Assembly (NCBI RefSeq): GCF_900167115.1 | Contig: NZ_FUXZ01000009.1 | Location: forward strand, 104,365-168,364 | From: Eubacterium uniforme | GTDB taxonomy: Bacteria > Bacillota > Clostridia > Lachnospirales > Lachnospiraceae | Direction of reading: 5' to 3' | DNA: 64,000 nt | In this document: in pieces, positions 8,669 through 18,547 of the stretch | How the letters are laid out: each line of letters begins with the position of its first letter | Position numbering within the stretch: the stretch's first letter is position 1 | The notes under the pieces: model-generated | Databases searched by the model: none | Told to the model about the DNA's origin: nothing | The model's input: the letters and a program-made list of their open reading frames with translations, nothing else | Translations under genes and position numbers: made by a program

Positions 8669-9838
8669 ATGATGACAGATAAATTAACAAATGATGAAAA
8701 AGCATTATTGTTACACGAAGAGTGGCAAGGAAAAATCGAAACAACATCTAAGTGTTCAGTAAAATCAAGAGAAGATTTGGCTCTTGCTTATACTCCTGGT
8801 GTTGCTGCACCTTGTCTTAAAATCAAAGATAACGTTGAGGATGCATACAAATACACTATTAAATCAAACACAATTGCAGTTGTTTCTGATGGTAGTGCAG
8901 TTTTAGGTCTTGGTAACATTGGCCCAGAGGCTGCTATGCCAGTTATGGAAGGTAAGGCTGTATTATTCAAGGAATTTGGTGATGTTAATGCAGTTCCTAT
9001 TTGTCTTGATACTCAGGATGTTGACGAAATCGTTAATACAGTTTGCATGATTGCACCTGGATTTGGTGGAATCAATCTTGAAGATATATCTGCTCCAAGA
9101 TGTTTTGAAATAGAAAATAAATTAAAAGAAAAATTAAACATTCCAGTATTCCATGATGATCAGCATGGTACTGCAATCGTTGTATTATCAGGTATTATCA
9201 ATGCTTTAAGAATTGTTGATAAGAAAAAGGAAGATCTTAAAGTTGTTATAAATGGTGCTGGTGCAGCTGGTATAGCAATCGCAAAGCTTCTTATCAACTA
9301 TGGTGTAAAAGCAACTAACGTTAAATTACTTGGTAGACATGGTATTCTTTCACCATCTAATGAACATATTAACTGGGCTCAGAAAGAAATGGCTGCAATC
9401 ACAAACCCTGAAGACTTAAACGGCGATTTGTCAGTTGCAGTTAAAGGTGCTGATGTATTCATTGGTGTTTCTGCTCCTGGTGTTCTTACACAGGATATGG
9501 TTAAGACTATGAATAACGATGCCATCATCTTTGCAATGGCTAATCCAGTTCCAGAAATTATGCCAGATGAAGCTAAAGCTGCAGGTGCTAGAATTATAGG
9601 AACAGGCCGTTCAGACTTCCCTAACCAGATTAATAATGTTATTGCTTTTCCTGGTATCTTTAAAGGTGCTCTTGAAGGCAGAGCTGAGCAGATTACAGAA
9701 GATATGAAACTTGCTGTTGCTAAAGCTATTGCTAGTGTTGTATCAGACGATGAACTTTGTGAAGACTATGTAATTCCTGAACCATTCAATCCTAAGGTTA
9801 AGGATGTTGTTTGCAAAGCAGTTAAAGATTTAATATAG
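8669..9838 (+). CDS. NAD(P)-dependent malic enzyme
   Basis: This enzyme oxidatively decarboxylates malate to pyruvate with reduction of NAD(P). It has 389 residues, the usual length of the short bacterial form without a phosphotransacetylase tail. Visible family blocks are [51 protein letters not shown] and the Rossmann segment NGAGAAGIA. Two ATGs (8669 and 8672) follow GGAG at 8661-8664; the second has the better spacing, so the protein may be one residue shorter. It is monocistronic, with its own promoter and terminator, among genes that run the other way. Confidence 0.93.
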   Translation: MMTDKLTNDEKALLLHEEWQGKIETTSKCSVKSREDLALAYTPGVAAPCLKIKDNVEDAYKYTIKSNTIAVVSDGSAVLGLGNIGPEAAMPVMEGKAVLFKEFGDVNAVPICLDTQDVDEIVNTVCMIAPGFGGINLEDISAPRCFEIENKLKEKLNIPVFHDDQHGTAIVVLSGIINALRIVDKKKEDLKVVINGAGAAGIAIAKLLINYGVKATNVKLLGRHGILSPSNEHINWAQKEMAAITNPEDLNGDLSVAVKGADVFIGVSAPGVLTQDMVKTMNNDAIIFAMANPVPEIMPDEAKAAGARIIGTGRSDFPNQINNVIAFPGIFKGALEGRAEQITEDMKLAVAKAIASVVSDDELCEDYVIPEPFNPKVKDVVCKAVKDLI

Positions 9839-9884
9839 TTTTATAGATTAGAATATCGACCAACAAATTAATTAATCTTTATAA

Positions 9885-9914
9885 AAAAACTCTCACATCA
9901 AAGTGAGAGTTTTT
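9885..9914. terminator. Bidirectional terminator, malic enzyme / deacetylase
   Basis: The arms AAAAACTCTCAC and GTGAGAGTTTTT form a perfect 12-bp stem with a 6-base loop and T-tracts in both directions. It lies between converging genes. Confidence 0.9.
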
Positions 9915-9925
9915 ATTATCTTTAA

Positions 9926-11629
9926 TTATTTTTCAATGCTGAAATACTTTTTATCATTCTTAAGACCGCCTCTATAAGCTGCCATTTCAGATACAGTAAC
10001 TAACTGATATCCATCATCTTTTAATGCTTTCATTATTTCATCAGCACCCTTGGCTGTTGATTCATGAAGATCGTGCATTAAGATAATACCACCATCGTAG
10101 GCACCCTTAATTGCTGCCTTAACTGTCTTTCTAGTATTCTTAGTCTTCCAGTCAAGTGTATCAACATCCCAAAGAATAATTGGATGTTTAGATCTCTTAA
10201 GATCACTTGAATCAATTCCACCCCCTGGTGGTCTTGTAACTGTTGTTTCTTCACCAATCAAATCGTATAAAGCTTCATCAACTTTTTCCACTTCACGAGC
10301 GATTTCTGAATGTGAAAGATATTTATACAATTCATGATCCCATGTATGATTTCCAATTTCACATCCTAATTCATTTTCACGAACTATATAATCGCTAAAT
10401 CCATCTATCTGTCTTCCAATAACAAAGAATGTAACATGAGCATCATATTTCTCACATGCATCTAAAACCAACGGTGTATATTTCGCTGGACCATCATCAT
10501 ATGTAAGCGCTACCATCTTCTTATCAGCATCAATTGCCATTTGTTTAACTTCATCACTAGCACTACTCTTACCACCGAATTTATCATATGCAACAACTCT
10601 GTATGAATAAACTTTACCGCCTTCTCTATCCTTGTCAACAAAATGATTTTTATTTCCATCAACAGAAGCAATAGCCTTATATCTATTATCTTCTGTCAAT
10701 CTATATACCATATAAGAATCAGCTCCACGAACCTTTTCCCATCTAACATCAAGTTCTTTTGAACCATCAACATTAGAGATTTCATTAATCACAGGATTTC
10801 TAAGTGCTATGCCTTCCTTGCTTCGACTGCTCTGTCCCTGCATAACTGATGAGTTACTGTAAGCAATAATCTTATAATAATATGCTTTTCCCTTAGCAAC
10901 ATTCTCATCAACGTAACTTGAATCCTTTACATCAGCAATAGTTTTATAAGTACCAGTGCTTTTGCCCGCTCTTAAAACTATGTATCCATGTGCTCCTTTT
11001 ATATCTTCCCAATTAATTGCAATACCCTTGCTATTAATTGTTCTAGTTTCAATATGCTTAGCCACTCCTAATGGCAAAATTTTAACTGCATCTGAAAACT
11101 TACCTGTATTTGAATCATCTTTTGCTTTAATTCTATAATATGTATACTTATTAACAGGTGCATTTTCATCAACAAATTCAAGGTCGCTTGTAGAACCAAT
11201 ATACTTATATTCCTGATTTCTGTCTTTTGACGCATAAATATCGTATTCATTTGCGCCTTCAACCTCGCTAAATGTAATTCTTACAACGCCTGATTCTATA
11301 ACATCAACACTTGTAATAGCACTCTTTCCAATCAAATCATGCTCGCGTCCATTATCATCATAAGTTTCTTCACTAACTTCTTCTGTGGAAATTTCTGTCT
11401 CTGAAGTTGAATCATCAATATTAGAAAAAATCTTTTTTCCTGAATTCTTAACATTTGCATCTATACTCAATGAACTAACATCAATTTCTGCTTCATATTT
11501 ATTATCGTTTGAAGCTACATTTTTCTTTACAATCAAGCAATATCCACCGAAAATAAGTGATGCTACTACAGCTGAAGAAATCATTCTTTTTGAAATTGTC
11601 TTTACCATTCTAGTTCTTCTTCTTCTCAT
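9926..11629 (-). CDS. Membrane-anchored polysaccharide deacetylase with Fn3 domains
   Basis: This 567-residue exported carbohydrate esterase has an N-terminal Arg/Lys-rich stretch and transmembrane helix (about 17-34), an acidic Ser/Thr linker, and three Fn3-like repeats (about 103-185, 190-275 and 280-362). A C-terminal NodB (CE4) domain follows, with TYDDGP at 376-381, the metal-binding HTWDH at 428-432, RPPGG and the later LMHD motif. These residues are what a deacetylase acting on peptidoglycan or another N-acetylated glycan needs. The start follows AAGGAG with 5-base spacing. It ends close to DUF4364 with only two bases between genes, so it may be the last gene of the lon-engB operon. 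Confidence 0.88.
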   Translation of the reverse strand: MRRRRTRMVKTISKRMISSAVVASLIFGGYCLIVKKNVASNDNKYEAEIDVSSLSIDANVKNSGKKIFSNIDDSTSETEISTEEVSEETYDDNGREHDLIGKSAITSVDVIESGVVRITFSEVEGANEYDIYASKDRNQEYKYIGSTSDLEFVDENAPVNKYTYYRIKAKDDSNTGKFSDAVKILPLGVAKHIETRTINSKGIAINWEDIKGAHGYIVLRAGKSTGTYKTIADVKDSSYVDENVAKGKAYYYKIIAYSNSSVMQGQSSRSKEGIALRNPVINEISNVDGSKELDVRWEKVRGADSYMVYRLTEDNRYKAIASVDGNKNHFVDKDREGGKVYSYRVVAYDKFGGKSSASDEVKQMAIDADKKMVALTYDDGPAKYTPLVLDACEKYDAHVTFFVIGRQIDGFSDYIVRENELGCEIGNHTWDHELYKYLSHSEIAREVEKVDEALYDLIGEETTVTRPPGGGIDSSDLKRSKHPIILWDVDTLDWKTKNTRKTVKAAIKGAYDGGIILMHDLHESTAKGADEIMKALKDDGYQLVTVSEMAAYRGGLKNDKKYFSIEK

Positions 11630-11631
11630 AA

Positions 11632-12180
11632 TTACTCCTTAGTTTCCGTATCTTCCTGTCCTTCATTTTTCTTCATTAATTCCCTAAAAGCTGTTTCATA
11701 AATCTTCTGACTAGCTTCCTTCCAATTACTACACATAAGTGAAGCAATTTCCTTACTAGGTGCTGAAAGATTTAATTCAATCAAAAGCGTATCCCCTTCT
11801 TTTATCTGATTATGTACTATATACTCTCCATTTGTACTCCTATAATAATCTGAAATAGTACCAACTTCGCTACGAAGCTGATATTTATTCTTTATAAGGT
11901 ACATATCTACATCATCTATTATAGCATTAGTTATCTTGTTTTCAAAGAAACCTATGGTCTGCTCACCTTCAGTTGTTAAATGATAGTATGATGTATTTCT
12001 TTTTGTATCCATACTAACAAATCCTGAATCTATCAATGAATTAATAGATTCCTGAAGTGAAAAGTATGACGTATAATTTCTTTCTAAAAAGAAATTTGAA
12101 ATCTGCTCATTAGTTAATGGAAAATCAACTTTGTTTAGCATATATAATATTATTAGTTTATACTGTGTTGCTGAGTCCAC
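11632..12180 (-). CDS. DUF4364 family winged-helix-like protein
   Basis: The protein has 182 residues with an N-terminal winged-helix-like region (about 5-75: ILYMLNKVDFPLTNEQIS, then YYHLTTEGEQ) and a beta-rich C-terminal half. This arrangement is the Clostridia-specific DUF4364 family, whose function is not established but which looks like a DNA-binding regulator. The start is GTG, overlapping the engB stop codon by one base, so translation is probably coupled. It sits in the order lon-engB-DUF4364, which I recall as common in Lachnospiraceae. Confidence 0.8.
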   Translation of the reverse strand: MDSATQYKLIILYMLNKVDFPLTNEQISNFFLERNYTSYFSLQESINSLIDSGFVSMDTKRNTSYYHLTTEGEQTIGFFENKITNAIIDDVDMYLIKNKYQLRSEVGTISDYYRSTNGEYIVHNQIKEGDTLLIELNLSAPSKEIASLMCSNWKEASQKIYETAFRELMKKNEGQEDTETKE

Positions 12181-12791
12181 TACCTATTCTCACTTTCTAA
12201 TATTTCATTATCATTTGCGCCCTCAATAATATCCCATATCTCATCTCTGCCCTGCTTTGTAACCGCAGAGAAAGGAATAATTTTAGTACCTGGCTTAACT
12301 TTAAGACCCTCTTTTATAGCCTTAATCTGTTTTTGTAATTGACTTCGTTTTATCTTATCTGCCTTAGTTGCTATAATTATTGGATTATAACCATTATATA
12401 CAATCCAATCATACATATCCTTATCATTCTTTGAAGGATCATGTCTAATATCTATAAGAAGTAAAACTTCCTTTAAGCACTCAGACTTCTTAAGATAATT
12501 TTCAACCATCTTTCCCCATTTAGCCTTAACTGACTCTGAAACCTGCGCATACCCGTAACCTGGTAAATCTACAAAATAAAGTTCATCATTAATATTATAA
12601 AAATTTATAGTCTGTGTCTTTCCAGGTTTTTGCGAAGTTCTCGCTAAATTTTTTCTATTTAATAACCCATTAATAAGGGATGACTTACCAACATTTGACT
12701 TTCCAGCAAATGCAAACTCTGATTTATCATTCTCCGGCAATTTACTTGTAATTCCACAAACTGTCTCTAGTTCAACTGATTTAATAATCAT
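12180..12791 (-). CDS. engB: Ribosome biogenesis GTPase EngB (YsxC/YihA)
   Basis: This 203-residue TRAFAC-class GTPase is needed for late assembly of the 50S subunit. The P-loop GKSNVGKSSL lies near residues 30-39, followed by TSQKPGKTQT (switch I), DLPGYGYA (G3), TKADK (G4) and the C-terminal SAVTKQG (G5). Its size is typical. It overlaps the lon end by spacing only (three bases), and the ribosome site AGAGGAT lies inside the lon 3' end, so the two are translationally linked. Confidence 0.95.
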   Translation of the reverse strand: MIIKSVELETVCGITSKLPENDKSEFAFAGKSNVGKSSLINGLLNRKNLARTSQKPGKTQTINFYNINDELYFVDLPGYGYAQVSESVKAKWGKMVENYLKKSECLKEVLLLIDIRHDPSKNDKDMYDWIVYNGYNPIIIATKADKIKRSQLQKQIKAIKEGLKVKPGTKIIPFSAVTKQGRDEIWDIIEGANDNEILESENR

Positions 12792-12794
12792 TTA

Positions 12795-15116
12795 TCAATC
12801 CTCTATTAACGCATTATTTAATACTTCATCCATATTATGAACATAAACAATTTCAAGACCTCCTGTTATTTCCCTAGAAATCTCAGAAACATCTGTTTTG
12901 TTCTTATAAGGTACCAATACCTTTGTAATTCCTGCGACCTTAGCAGCAAGAAGTTTTTCCTTCAATCCACCAATTGGAAGAACTCTACCTCTAAGAGTTA
13001 TTTCACCAGTCATGGCGATATTAGCTCTAACAAGCTTACCTGTAATAGCTGAAATCATGGCTGTTGCCATAGTAATACCAGCTGATGGACCATCCTTAGG
13101 AACAGCACCTTCTGGAATATGAATATGTATATCGTGTTTTTCAAAGTAATCCTCAGGAATATCATATCTTTCTGAGATACTTCTAATAAAACTTAAGCCC
13201 GTAGTTGCTGATTCCTTCATTACATCTCCAAGCTTACCAGTTAACATAATGTTACCTTTGCCAGGCATAACATTAACTTCAATCTGAAGAGTCTCACCAC
13301 CAACTGATGTCCAGGCAAGACCTCTTACAATACCAATCTCATCAGTTAAATTAGCCGGATCAATATCATAAATTTCATTACCTAAGTACTTAGTTAAATT
13401 ATCAGTAGTTACTTCAACACTTTCTTTATGATTCTCTACAATCTCTCTTGCAGCCTTTCTACAAATCTGTGCAATCTTACGCTCAAGCGTACGAACACCT
13501 GATTCTCTTGTATAATGAACTATAATTTTCTTAATAGCATCATCATCAATAAATAGCTGCTCTGATTTAATTCCATTAATCTTCTTCTGCTTTTCAATCA
13601 AATGCTCTTTAGCAATATGATCTTTTTCATTAGCAGTATAACTATTAACATCAATAATTTCCATTCTGTCAAGAAGTGGTCTTGGAATGGTTCTTACATC
13701 ATTAGCAGTTGCAATGAATAAAACTGCAGATAAATCAATTGGAATCTCTATATAATGATCTCTGAACTTAGAGTTCTGCTCAGGGTCTAAAACCTCAAGC
13801 AGTGCAGCAGATGGATCTCCCTTATAATCACCACCTAACTTATCAATTTCATCAAGAAGCATAAGTGGATTCTTAAAGCCCGCCTGTCTTAAACCATTTG
13901 CAATACGACCTGGCATGGCACCAACATATGTCTTTCTATGACCTCTAATTTCAGCTTCATCTCTAACACCACCAAGACTGATACGTACATACTCCTTATC
14001 AAGAGCCTCCGCAACAGACTTAGCTATGGAAGTTTTACCTGTACCTGGAGGACCAATAAGACAAAGGATTGGACTATAACCGCCCTCTGGCTGAAGTGCT
14101 CTAACAGCAAGGTATTCCATAATTCTTTCCTTTACTTTTTCAAGACCATAATGATTACTATCAAGTACCTTCTTAGTATTTGTAAGATCAATACTATCCT
14201 TTGATGTCTTATCCCATGGAAGTTCAAGTAAAGTTTCTATATAACTTCTAATAACGCTCGCTTCTGAAGGGTTATTAGACTGAGTTCTAAATCTGTTAAT
14301 TTCCTTGTTAATTCTTTCCTTAACTTCATCACTTGCTTTAAGCTTACTTACTTCCTCAGCAAATGCATCCGCATCAGAAACAACATCAGTTTCGCCAAGT
14401 TCTTCTCTTATAAGTTTCATCTGCTCACGAAGAACATACTCTCTCTGATTGTCATCAATCTGTTTCTTAACTCTCTCCTGAAACTGATTCTTAATAGTAA
14501 TAACCTGAATTTCATTTGAAAGAGTTTTATTAATAACCTCATACTGTGTTGAAATATCCTCAGCTTCAAGGAATTCCTGCTTTACAGCGTAATTAATCGG
14601 AAGATTAATTGCTGTCTGAAGTAATAATTGTGATAAATCATTAGTATCTACAAGGCTTTTAACTGTCTCCTGTGTAATCTTTTCATTAACCTTGGCATAA
14701 TCTGCTATAAGTTCCTTAATAAGCCTCTTCATTGCTTCTAAAACCACAGAATCAACATTATTCGAAACATCTGCAAGTTCACATACTTCTGCCCTGATAA
14801 ATGGATCATCTAAAATGATTTCAAGAAGTTCAGCACGAAGTTTAACCTCAACTAAAACTCTTGTCATCTTATTAGGCATTTTAATAACCTGCTTAACTTT
14901 AGCTAATACACCTACTTTATACAAATCATCAAACTCAGGAGTATCATCAACCTGATTTTTTAAAGTCACAATGAAAAGATCTACATTTTTCATCATGGCA
15001 TTCTCCGCAGCCTTAACTGATTTATTATCACTAATATCAAAATGAACAAGCATTCCTGGTAAAAGTGTAGTATTATTAAGAACCGCAGTACCTACAATTT
15101 CTCTCTTATCTTCCAT
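12795..15116 (-). CDS. lon: ATP-dependent protease Lon
   Basis: This cytoplasmic AAA+ serine protease has 773 residues. The N-terminal substrate-binding domain (about 1-205) is followed by a coiled region, the ATPase with Walker A GPPGTGKTS and Walker B LMLLDEIDK, and the C-terminal protease domain. There the catalytic Ser is in DGPSAG and the Lys lies about 43 residues later in GLKEKLLAAKVAG, the standard Ser-Lys dyad. It degrades misfolded and short-lived regulatory proteins. It lies 25 bp below clpX in a proteostasis operon. The start follows AGGGGG. Confidence 0.96.
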   Translation of the reverse strand: MEDKREIVGTAVLNNTTLLPGMLVHFDISDNKSVKAAENAMMKNVDLFIVTLKNQVDDTPEFDDLYKVGVLAKVKQVIKMPNKMTRVLVEVKLRAELLEIILDDPFIRAEVCELADVSNNVDSVVLEAMKRLIKELIADYAKVNEKITQETVKSLVDTNDLSQLLLQTAINLPINYAVKQEFLEAEDISTQYEVINKTLSNEIQVITIKNQFQERVKKQIDDNQREYVLREQMKLIREELGETDVVSDADAFAEEVSKLKASDEVKERINKEINRFRTQSNNPSEASVIRSYIETLLELPWDKTSKDSIDLTNTKKVLDSNHYGLEKVKERIMEYLAVRALQPEGGYSPILCLIGPPGTGKTSIAKSVAEALDKEYVRISLGGVRDEAEIRGHRKTYVGAMPGRIANGLRQAGFKNPLMLLDEIDKLGGDYKGDPSAALLEVLDPEQNSKFRDHYIEIPIDLSAVLFIATANDVRTIPRPLLDRMEIIDVNSYTANEKDHIAKEHLIEKQKKINGIKSEQLFIDDDAIKKIIVHYTRESGVRTLERKIAQICRKAAREIVENHKESVEVTTDNLTKYLGNEIYDIDPANLTDEIGIVRGLAWTSVGGETLQIEVNVMPGKGNIMLTGKLGDVMKESATTGLSFIRSISERYDIPEDYFEKHDIHIHIPEGAVPKDGPSAGITMATAMISAITGKLVRANIAMTGEITLRGRVLPIGGLKEKLLAAKVAGITKVLVPYKNKTDVSEISREITGGLEIVYVHNMDEVLNNALIED

Positions 15117-15141
15117 ACAATCCCCCTAGACAGCTCCTGTC

Positions 15142-16446
15142 TTAAGAAGCAGTATTCTTAGTACGCTTCTTCTTTGTAACATCCTTAATTTTAGCTTCTA
15201 AATCAAGTTCAAGTTCAGGCTCCTTACCTTCTGTAACTGTTTCCTTTGTGATTACACAACGACTAATCTGATCATTAGATGGAACTTCATACATAATTTC
15301 CATCATAGTTTCCTCTAAAATAGATCTAAGACCTCTAGCACCAGTCTTTCTCTCAAGTGCCTTCTTAGCAATTGCTCTTAATGCTTCATCAGTAAAATCA
15401 AGTTCAACATCTTCAAGTTTGAACAATGCCTGATACTGTTTAACAATCGCATTCTTAGGCTCAACTAAGATTCTTACAAGTGCTTCCTCGTCAAGGCTGT
15501 CAAGTGAAACTACTACAGGTACACGACCAACAAATTCAGGAATAATACCAAATTTAACCAAATCCTCTGGCTGAACATCCTTAAATCTGTCAGTATTAAG
15601 TCCGTCCTTGCTTTCGTTAATATCTGCAAGGAAACCAATTGACTTCTGGTCCTGACGTGTCTCAATAATCTTTTCAAGTCCAGCAAATGCTCCACCACAA
15701 ATAAACAAGATATTAGTAGTATCAATATGATACATCTCTTGCTGTGGATGCTTTCTTCCACCCTGAGGTGGCACTGAAGCAACAGTACCTTCTAAGATTT
15801 TTAGAAGTGCCTGCTGAACGCCTTCACCTGAAACATCTCTTGTAATTGAAACATTCTCTGATTTCTTTGTAATCTTATCTATTTCATCGATATAAACTAT
15901 ACCGTATTCTGCTTTTTCAATATCACCATCAGCTGCCTGAATAAGCTTAAGTAAAATATTCTCAACATCTTCACCAACGTAACCTGCTTCCGTAAGTGTT
16001 GTAGCATCTGCAATAGCAAATGGTACATTAAGCATACGTGCAAGTGTTTCAGCTAAAAATGTCTTACCTGAACCTGTAGGTCCAAGCATTAAGATATTTG
16101 ACTTTTGTAATTCAACATCAACCTCTGATGCTCTGTTAATTCTCTTATAATGATTATATACAGCAACAGCTAATGCTCTTTTAGCATCTTCCTGTCCAAT
16201 AACATATTCATCAAGAAATGCTTTTATCTCCTTTGGCTTTCTTGATAAATCTGGTTTGTAATCTTCCTTCTCATCGAATTTAGCATCTTCAAACTCTTCT
16301 TCAATAATCTCTGCACATAACTCAACACATTCATCACAAATGTACAGATTACCAGGTCCAGCGATAAGCTTTCTTACCTGACTCTGTGTCTTTCCACAGA
16401 ATGAGCATGAGTATGAAACATAGTCATTTCCTCTTTTATTAGCCAT
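15142..16446 (-). CDS. clpX: ClpX, ATPase subunit of ClpXP
   Basis: The unfoldase that feeds ClpP has 434 residues. The N-terminal Cys4 zinc-binding domain has Cys14, Cys17, Cys37 and Cys40. The AAA+ core shows GPTGSGKT (Walker A), IVYIDEIDK (Walker B) and the GYVGEDVE block, and the ClpP-docking loop IGF-type (SIGFLAD) is present. It is separated from clpP by a 60-bp gap that holds a strong hairpin, so the two may be differentially expressed. The Lys-rich C-terminus is slightly extended. Confidence 0.96.
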   Translation of the reverse strand: MANKRGNDYVSYSCSFCGKTQSQVRKLIAGPGNLYICDECVELCAEIIEEEFEDAKFDEKEDYKPDLSRKPKEIKAFLDEYVIGQEDAKRALAVAVYNHYKRINRASEVDVELQKSNILMLGPTGSGKTFLAETLARMLNVPFAIADATTLTEAGYVGEDVENILLKLIQAADGDIEKAEYGIVYIDEIDKITKKSENVSITRDVSGEGVQQALLKILEGTVASVPPQGGRKHPQQEMYHIDTTNILFICGGAFAGLEKIIETRQDQKSIGFLADINESKDGLNTDRFKDVQPEDLVKFGIIPEFVGRVPVVVSLDSLDEEALVRILVEPKNAIVKQYQALFKLEDVELDFTDEALRAIAKKALERKTGARGLRSILEETMMEIMYEVPSNDQISRCVITKETVTEGKEPELELDLEAKIKDVTKKKRTKNTAS

Positions 16447-16471
16447 ATTTTCCTTCCTTCTTATATAGCAC

Positions 16472-16500
16472 TTTAAGGGGTACGAAAAGTACCCCTTAAA
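16472..16500 (-). other. Strong intercistronic hairpin between clpP and clpX
   Basis: The 12-base arms TTTAAGGGGTAC and GTACCCCTTAAA enclose a 5-base GAAAA (TTTTC on the transcript) loop. The minus-strand transcript has no T-tract after the stem, so this is more likely a processing or stability element than a terminator. Confidence 0.75.
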
Positions 16501-16506
16501 ATAATA

Positions 16507-17088
16507 TTATCTTTCAATTATAACCTTATCAATAAGACCATATTCTGCTGCTTCTGCTGCATCCATGAAATTATCTCTATCAGTATCTTTTTCGATAACT
16601 TCTAATGGCTTACCAGTATTAGAAGCTAGAATCTCATTTAACTTTTTCTTTGTCTTTAAAATATGTTCTGCAGCAATCTGAATTTCTGTAGCCTGGCCCT
16701 GTGCTCCACCAAGTGGCTGATGAATCATAATTTCAGCATTAGGAAGAGCCATTCTCTTTCCTTTAGCACCACCAGATAATAAAAATGCACCCATACTAGC
16801 TGCCATACCAACACAGATTGTTGATACATCACACTTTATGTAATTCATTGTATCATAAATAGCCATACCTGCAGTAACTGATCCTCCTGGACTATTAATA
16901 TATAAATGAATGTCCTTTGAAGGATCTTCTGATTCGAGGAAAAGAAGCTGTGCAACTATTACGCTTGCTGAAGCATCATTAACCTCTCCATCAAGAAAGA
17001 TAATTCTTTCTTTAAGCAGTCTTGAATAGATATCATATGATCTCTCTCCTCTGCTTGTCTGTTCTATGACATAAGGTATTAAACTCAT
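16507..17088 (-). CDS. clpP: ClpP, proteolytic subunit
   Basis: The tetradecameric serine protease of ClpXP/ClpCP has 193 residues. The catalytic triad is visible at Ser98 (GMAASMG), His123 (MIHQPLGG) and Asp172 (TDRDNFM). The N-terminal IVEQT-like gate segment ([11 protein letters not shown]) is intact. It lies between tig and clpX, the usual Firmicute order, with a 26-bp gap to tig. The start follows GGGGGAA. Confidence 0.97.
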   Translation of the reverse strand: MSLIPYVIEQTSRGERSYDIYSRLLKERIIFLDGEVNDASASVIVAQLLFLESEDPSKDIHLYINSPGGSVTAGMAIYDTMNYIKCDVSTICVGMAASMGAFLLSGGAKGKRMALPNAEIMIHQPLGGAQGQATEIQIAAEHILKTKKKLNEILASNTGKPLEVIEKDTDRDNFMDAAEAAEYGLIDKVIIER

Positions 17089-17114
17089 TTTAATTCCCCC
17101 GTTCTTCTAGTTAT

Positions 17115-18395
17115 TTATTTTGCCTGTTCAACGATTAAATCTACAGCCTTCTGAACAGCCAAATCAGACTTCATCTGTTTGATTTCGTTTTCACCCATAT
17201 AACCTTTAAGTGTTTCAAATTCCATCTGATAGTTTTCAGCCATCTTCTGTAACTGTTCATCAACATTTTCATCTGAAATTTCAATCTTTTCAGCTGCAGC
17301 AATTGCTTCAAGAACAAGTCTTGACTGAATTCTCTTAAGAGCCTGTGGCTTCATCTGTTCAGCCATTGTTTCAGCTGTAAGGCCTGTCATCTGCATATAC
17401 TGCTGAATTGTGAATCCCTGTGCCTGCATGTTCTGAGCCATCTCGTTAACCATCATACGAGCCTGTTCATCAACCATAGCATCTGGAATTTCCATCTTAG
17501 AATCTTCGATAATCTTTTCGATAATCTTGTTTTCCTTTTCAACCTTAGCAGCGTTTTCCTTACGCTCTGTGATTGTCTTCTTAACGTCTTCCTTATATTC
17601 ATCAACTGTATCAAATTCTGAAATATCCTGAACGAAGTCTTCATCAACTTCTGGAAGTTCTTTCTTCTTGATACTTAAAATTTCAACTTTAAATGTAGCT
17701 GGCTTACCAGCAAGTTCAGCTGCCTGATACTGCTCTGGGAATGTAACGTTAACATCAACTTTATCTCCTACATTCTTTCCAATAAGCTGTTCTTCAAATG
17801 TATCGATGAATGAATGTGATCCAATTGTAAGTGCATAATCTTCACCCTTACCACCATCAAATGCAACTCCATCGATGAATCCTTCGAAGTTAATATTAGC
17901 AATATCACCATCTTCAATTGCTCTATCTTCTACAGGAACGATTCTTGAATTCTGTTCTCTAACTTTATTAATTTCAGCTTCAATATCTTCATCTGTAACT
18001 TCAACAGGTGATGTTTCAACTTCAACGCCCTTATATTCACCAAGTTCAACTTCTGGTTTTAATGCAACTGTTGCAGTAAAGATAAAATCTTTACCTTTCT
18101 CAATCTGTGTAACATCTACTTCTGGACGAGAAACAATTTCTAATCCACTTTCAGTAGCAGCCTCATCATAAGCCTCTGGCATACAAATGTTTGCAGCCTC
18201 CTCATAGAAAACCCCAGCGCCATACATCTTTTCAACCATGTTCTGTGGAACTTTTCCTTTTCTAAATCCTGGTACGCTAAATTCGCCCTTCTTCTTTTCA
18301 TATGCTTTTTTAATAGCATCCTCAAATTTAGCTGCATCTACTGTAATAGTAAATTTTGCGGTATTGTTTTCTAATGTTTCAACTGTGAAACTCAT
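17115..18395 (-). CDS. tig: Trigger factor
   Basis: This ribosome-associated chaperone and peptidyl-prolyl isomerase has 426 residues from the ATG at 18395, chosen for AAGGAGG nine bases upstream and for the conserved N-terminus FTVETLEN. The frame is open 11 codons further, through the leader. It has a ribosome-binding N-terminal domain with the GFRKGKVP signature (about residues 45-52), an FKBP-type isomerase domain (about 150-235: EGFIDGVAFDGGKGE) and a long helical C-terminal chaperone domain. It is the first gene of the tig-clpP-clpX-lon-engB-DUF4364 series. Confidence 0.95.
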   Translation of the reverse strand: MSFTVETLENNTAKFTITVDAAKFEDAIKKAYEKKKGEFSVPGFRKGKVPQNMVEKMYGAGVFYEEAANICMPEAYDEAATESGLEIVSRPEVDVTQIEKGKDFIFTATVALKPEVELGEYKGVEVETSPVEVTDEDIEAEINKVREQNSRIVPVEDRAIEDGDIANINFEGFIDGVAFDGGKGEDYALTIGSHSFIDTFEEQLIGKNVGDKVDVNVTFPEQYQAAELAGKPATFKVEILSIKKKELPEVDEDFVQDISEFDTVDEYKEDVKKTITERKENAAKVEKENKIIEKIIEDSKMEIPDAMVDEQARMMVNEMAQNMQAQGFTIQQYMQMTGLTAETMAEQMKPQALKRIQSRLVLEAIAAAEKIEISDENVDEQLQKMAENYQMEFETLKGYMGENEIKQMKSDLAVQKAVDLIVEQAK

Positions 18396-18463
18396 CGGTA
18401 ATATCCTCCTTGATTTTAAATACGGCATTTATGCCCTCGCCTTATGGTCTACGGCAATAAACA

Positions 18464-18492
18464 ATTATATCATATATTTGTTATTATGTCGA
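18464..18492 (-). promoter_or_regulatory. Promoter of tig
   Basis: On the minus strand, -35 TCGACA (18487-18492) and -10 TATAAT (18464-18469) have a 17-bp spacer. The leader then contains a short hairpin, GGCAT-AA-ATGCC, shortly before the ribosome site. There is no CIRCE or CtsR-like repeat in the leader. Confidence 0.7.
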
Positions 18493-18547
18493 CTAAAAGC
18501 AAGTATTTATTTTAATTATTATTTTGTACATATGTTACATAAACATC

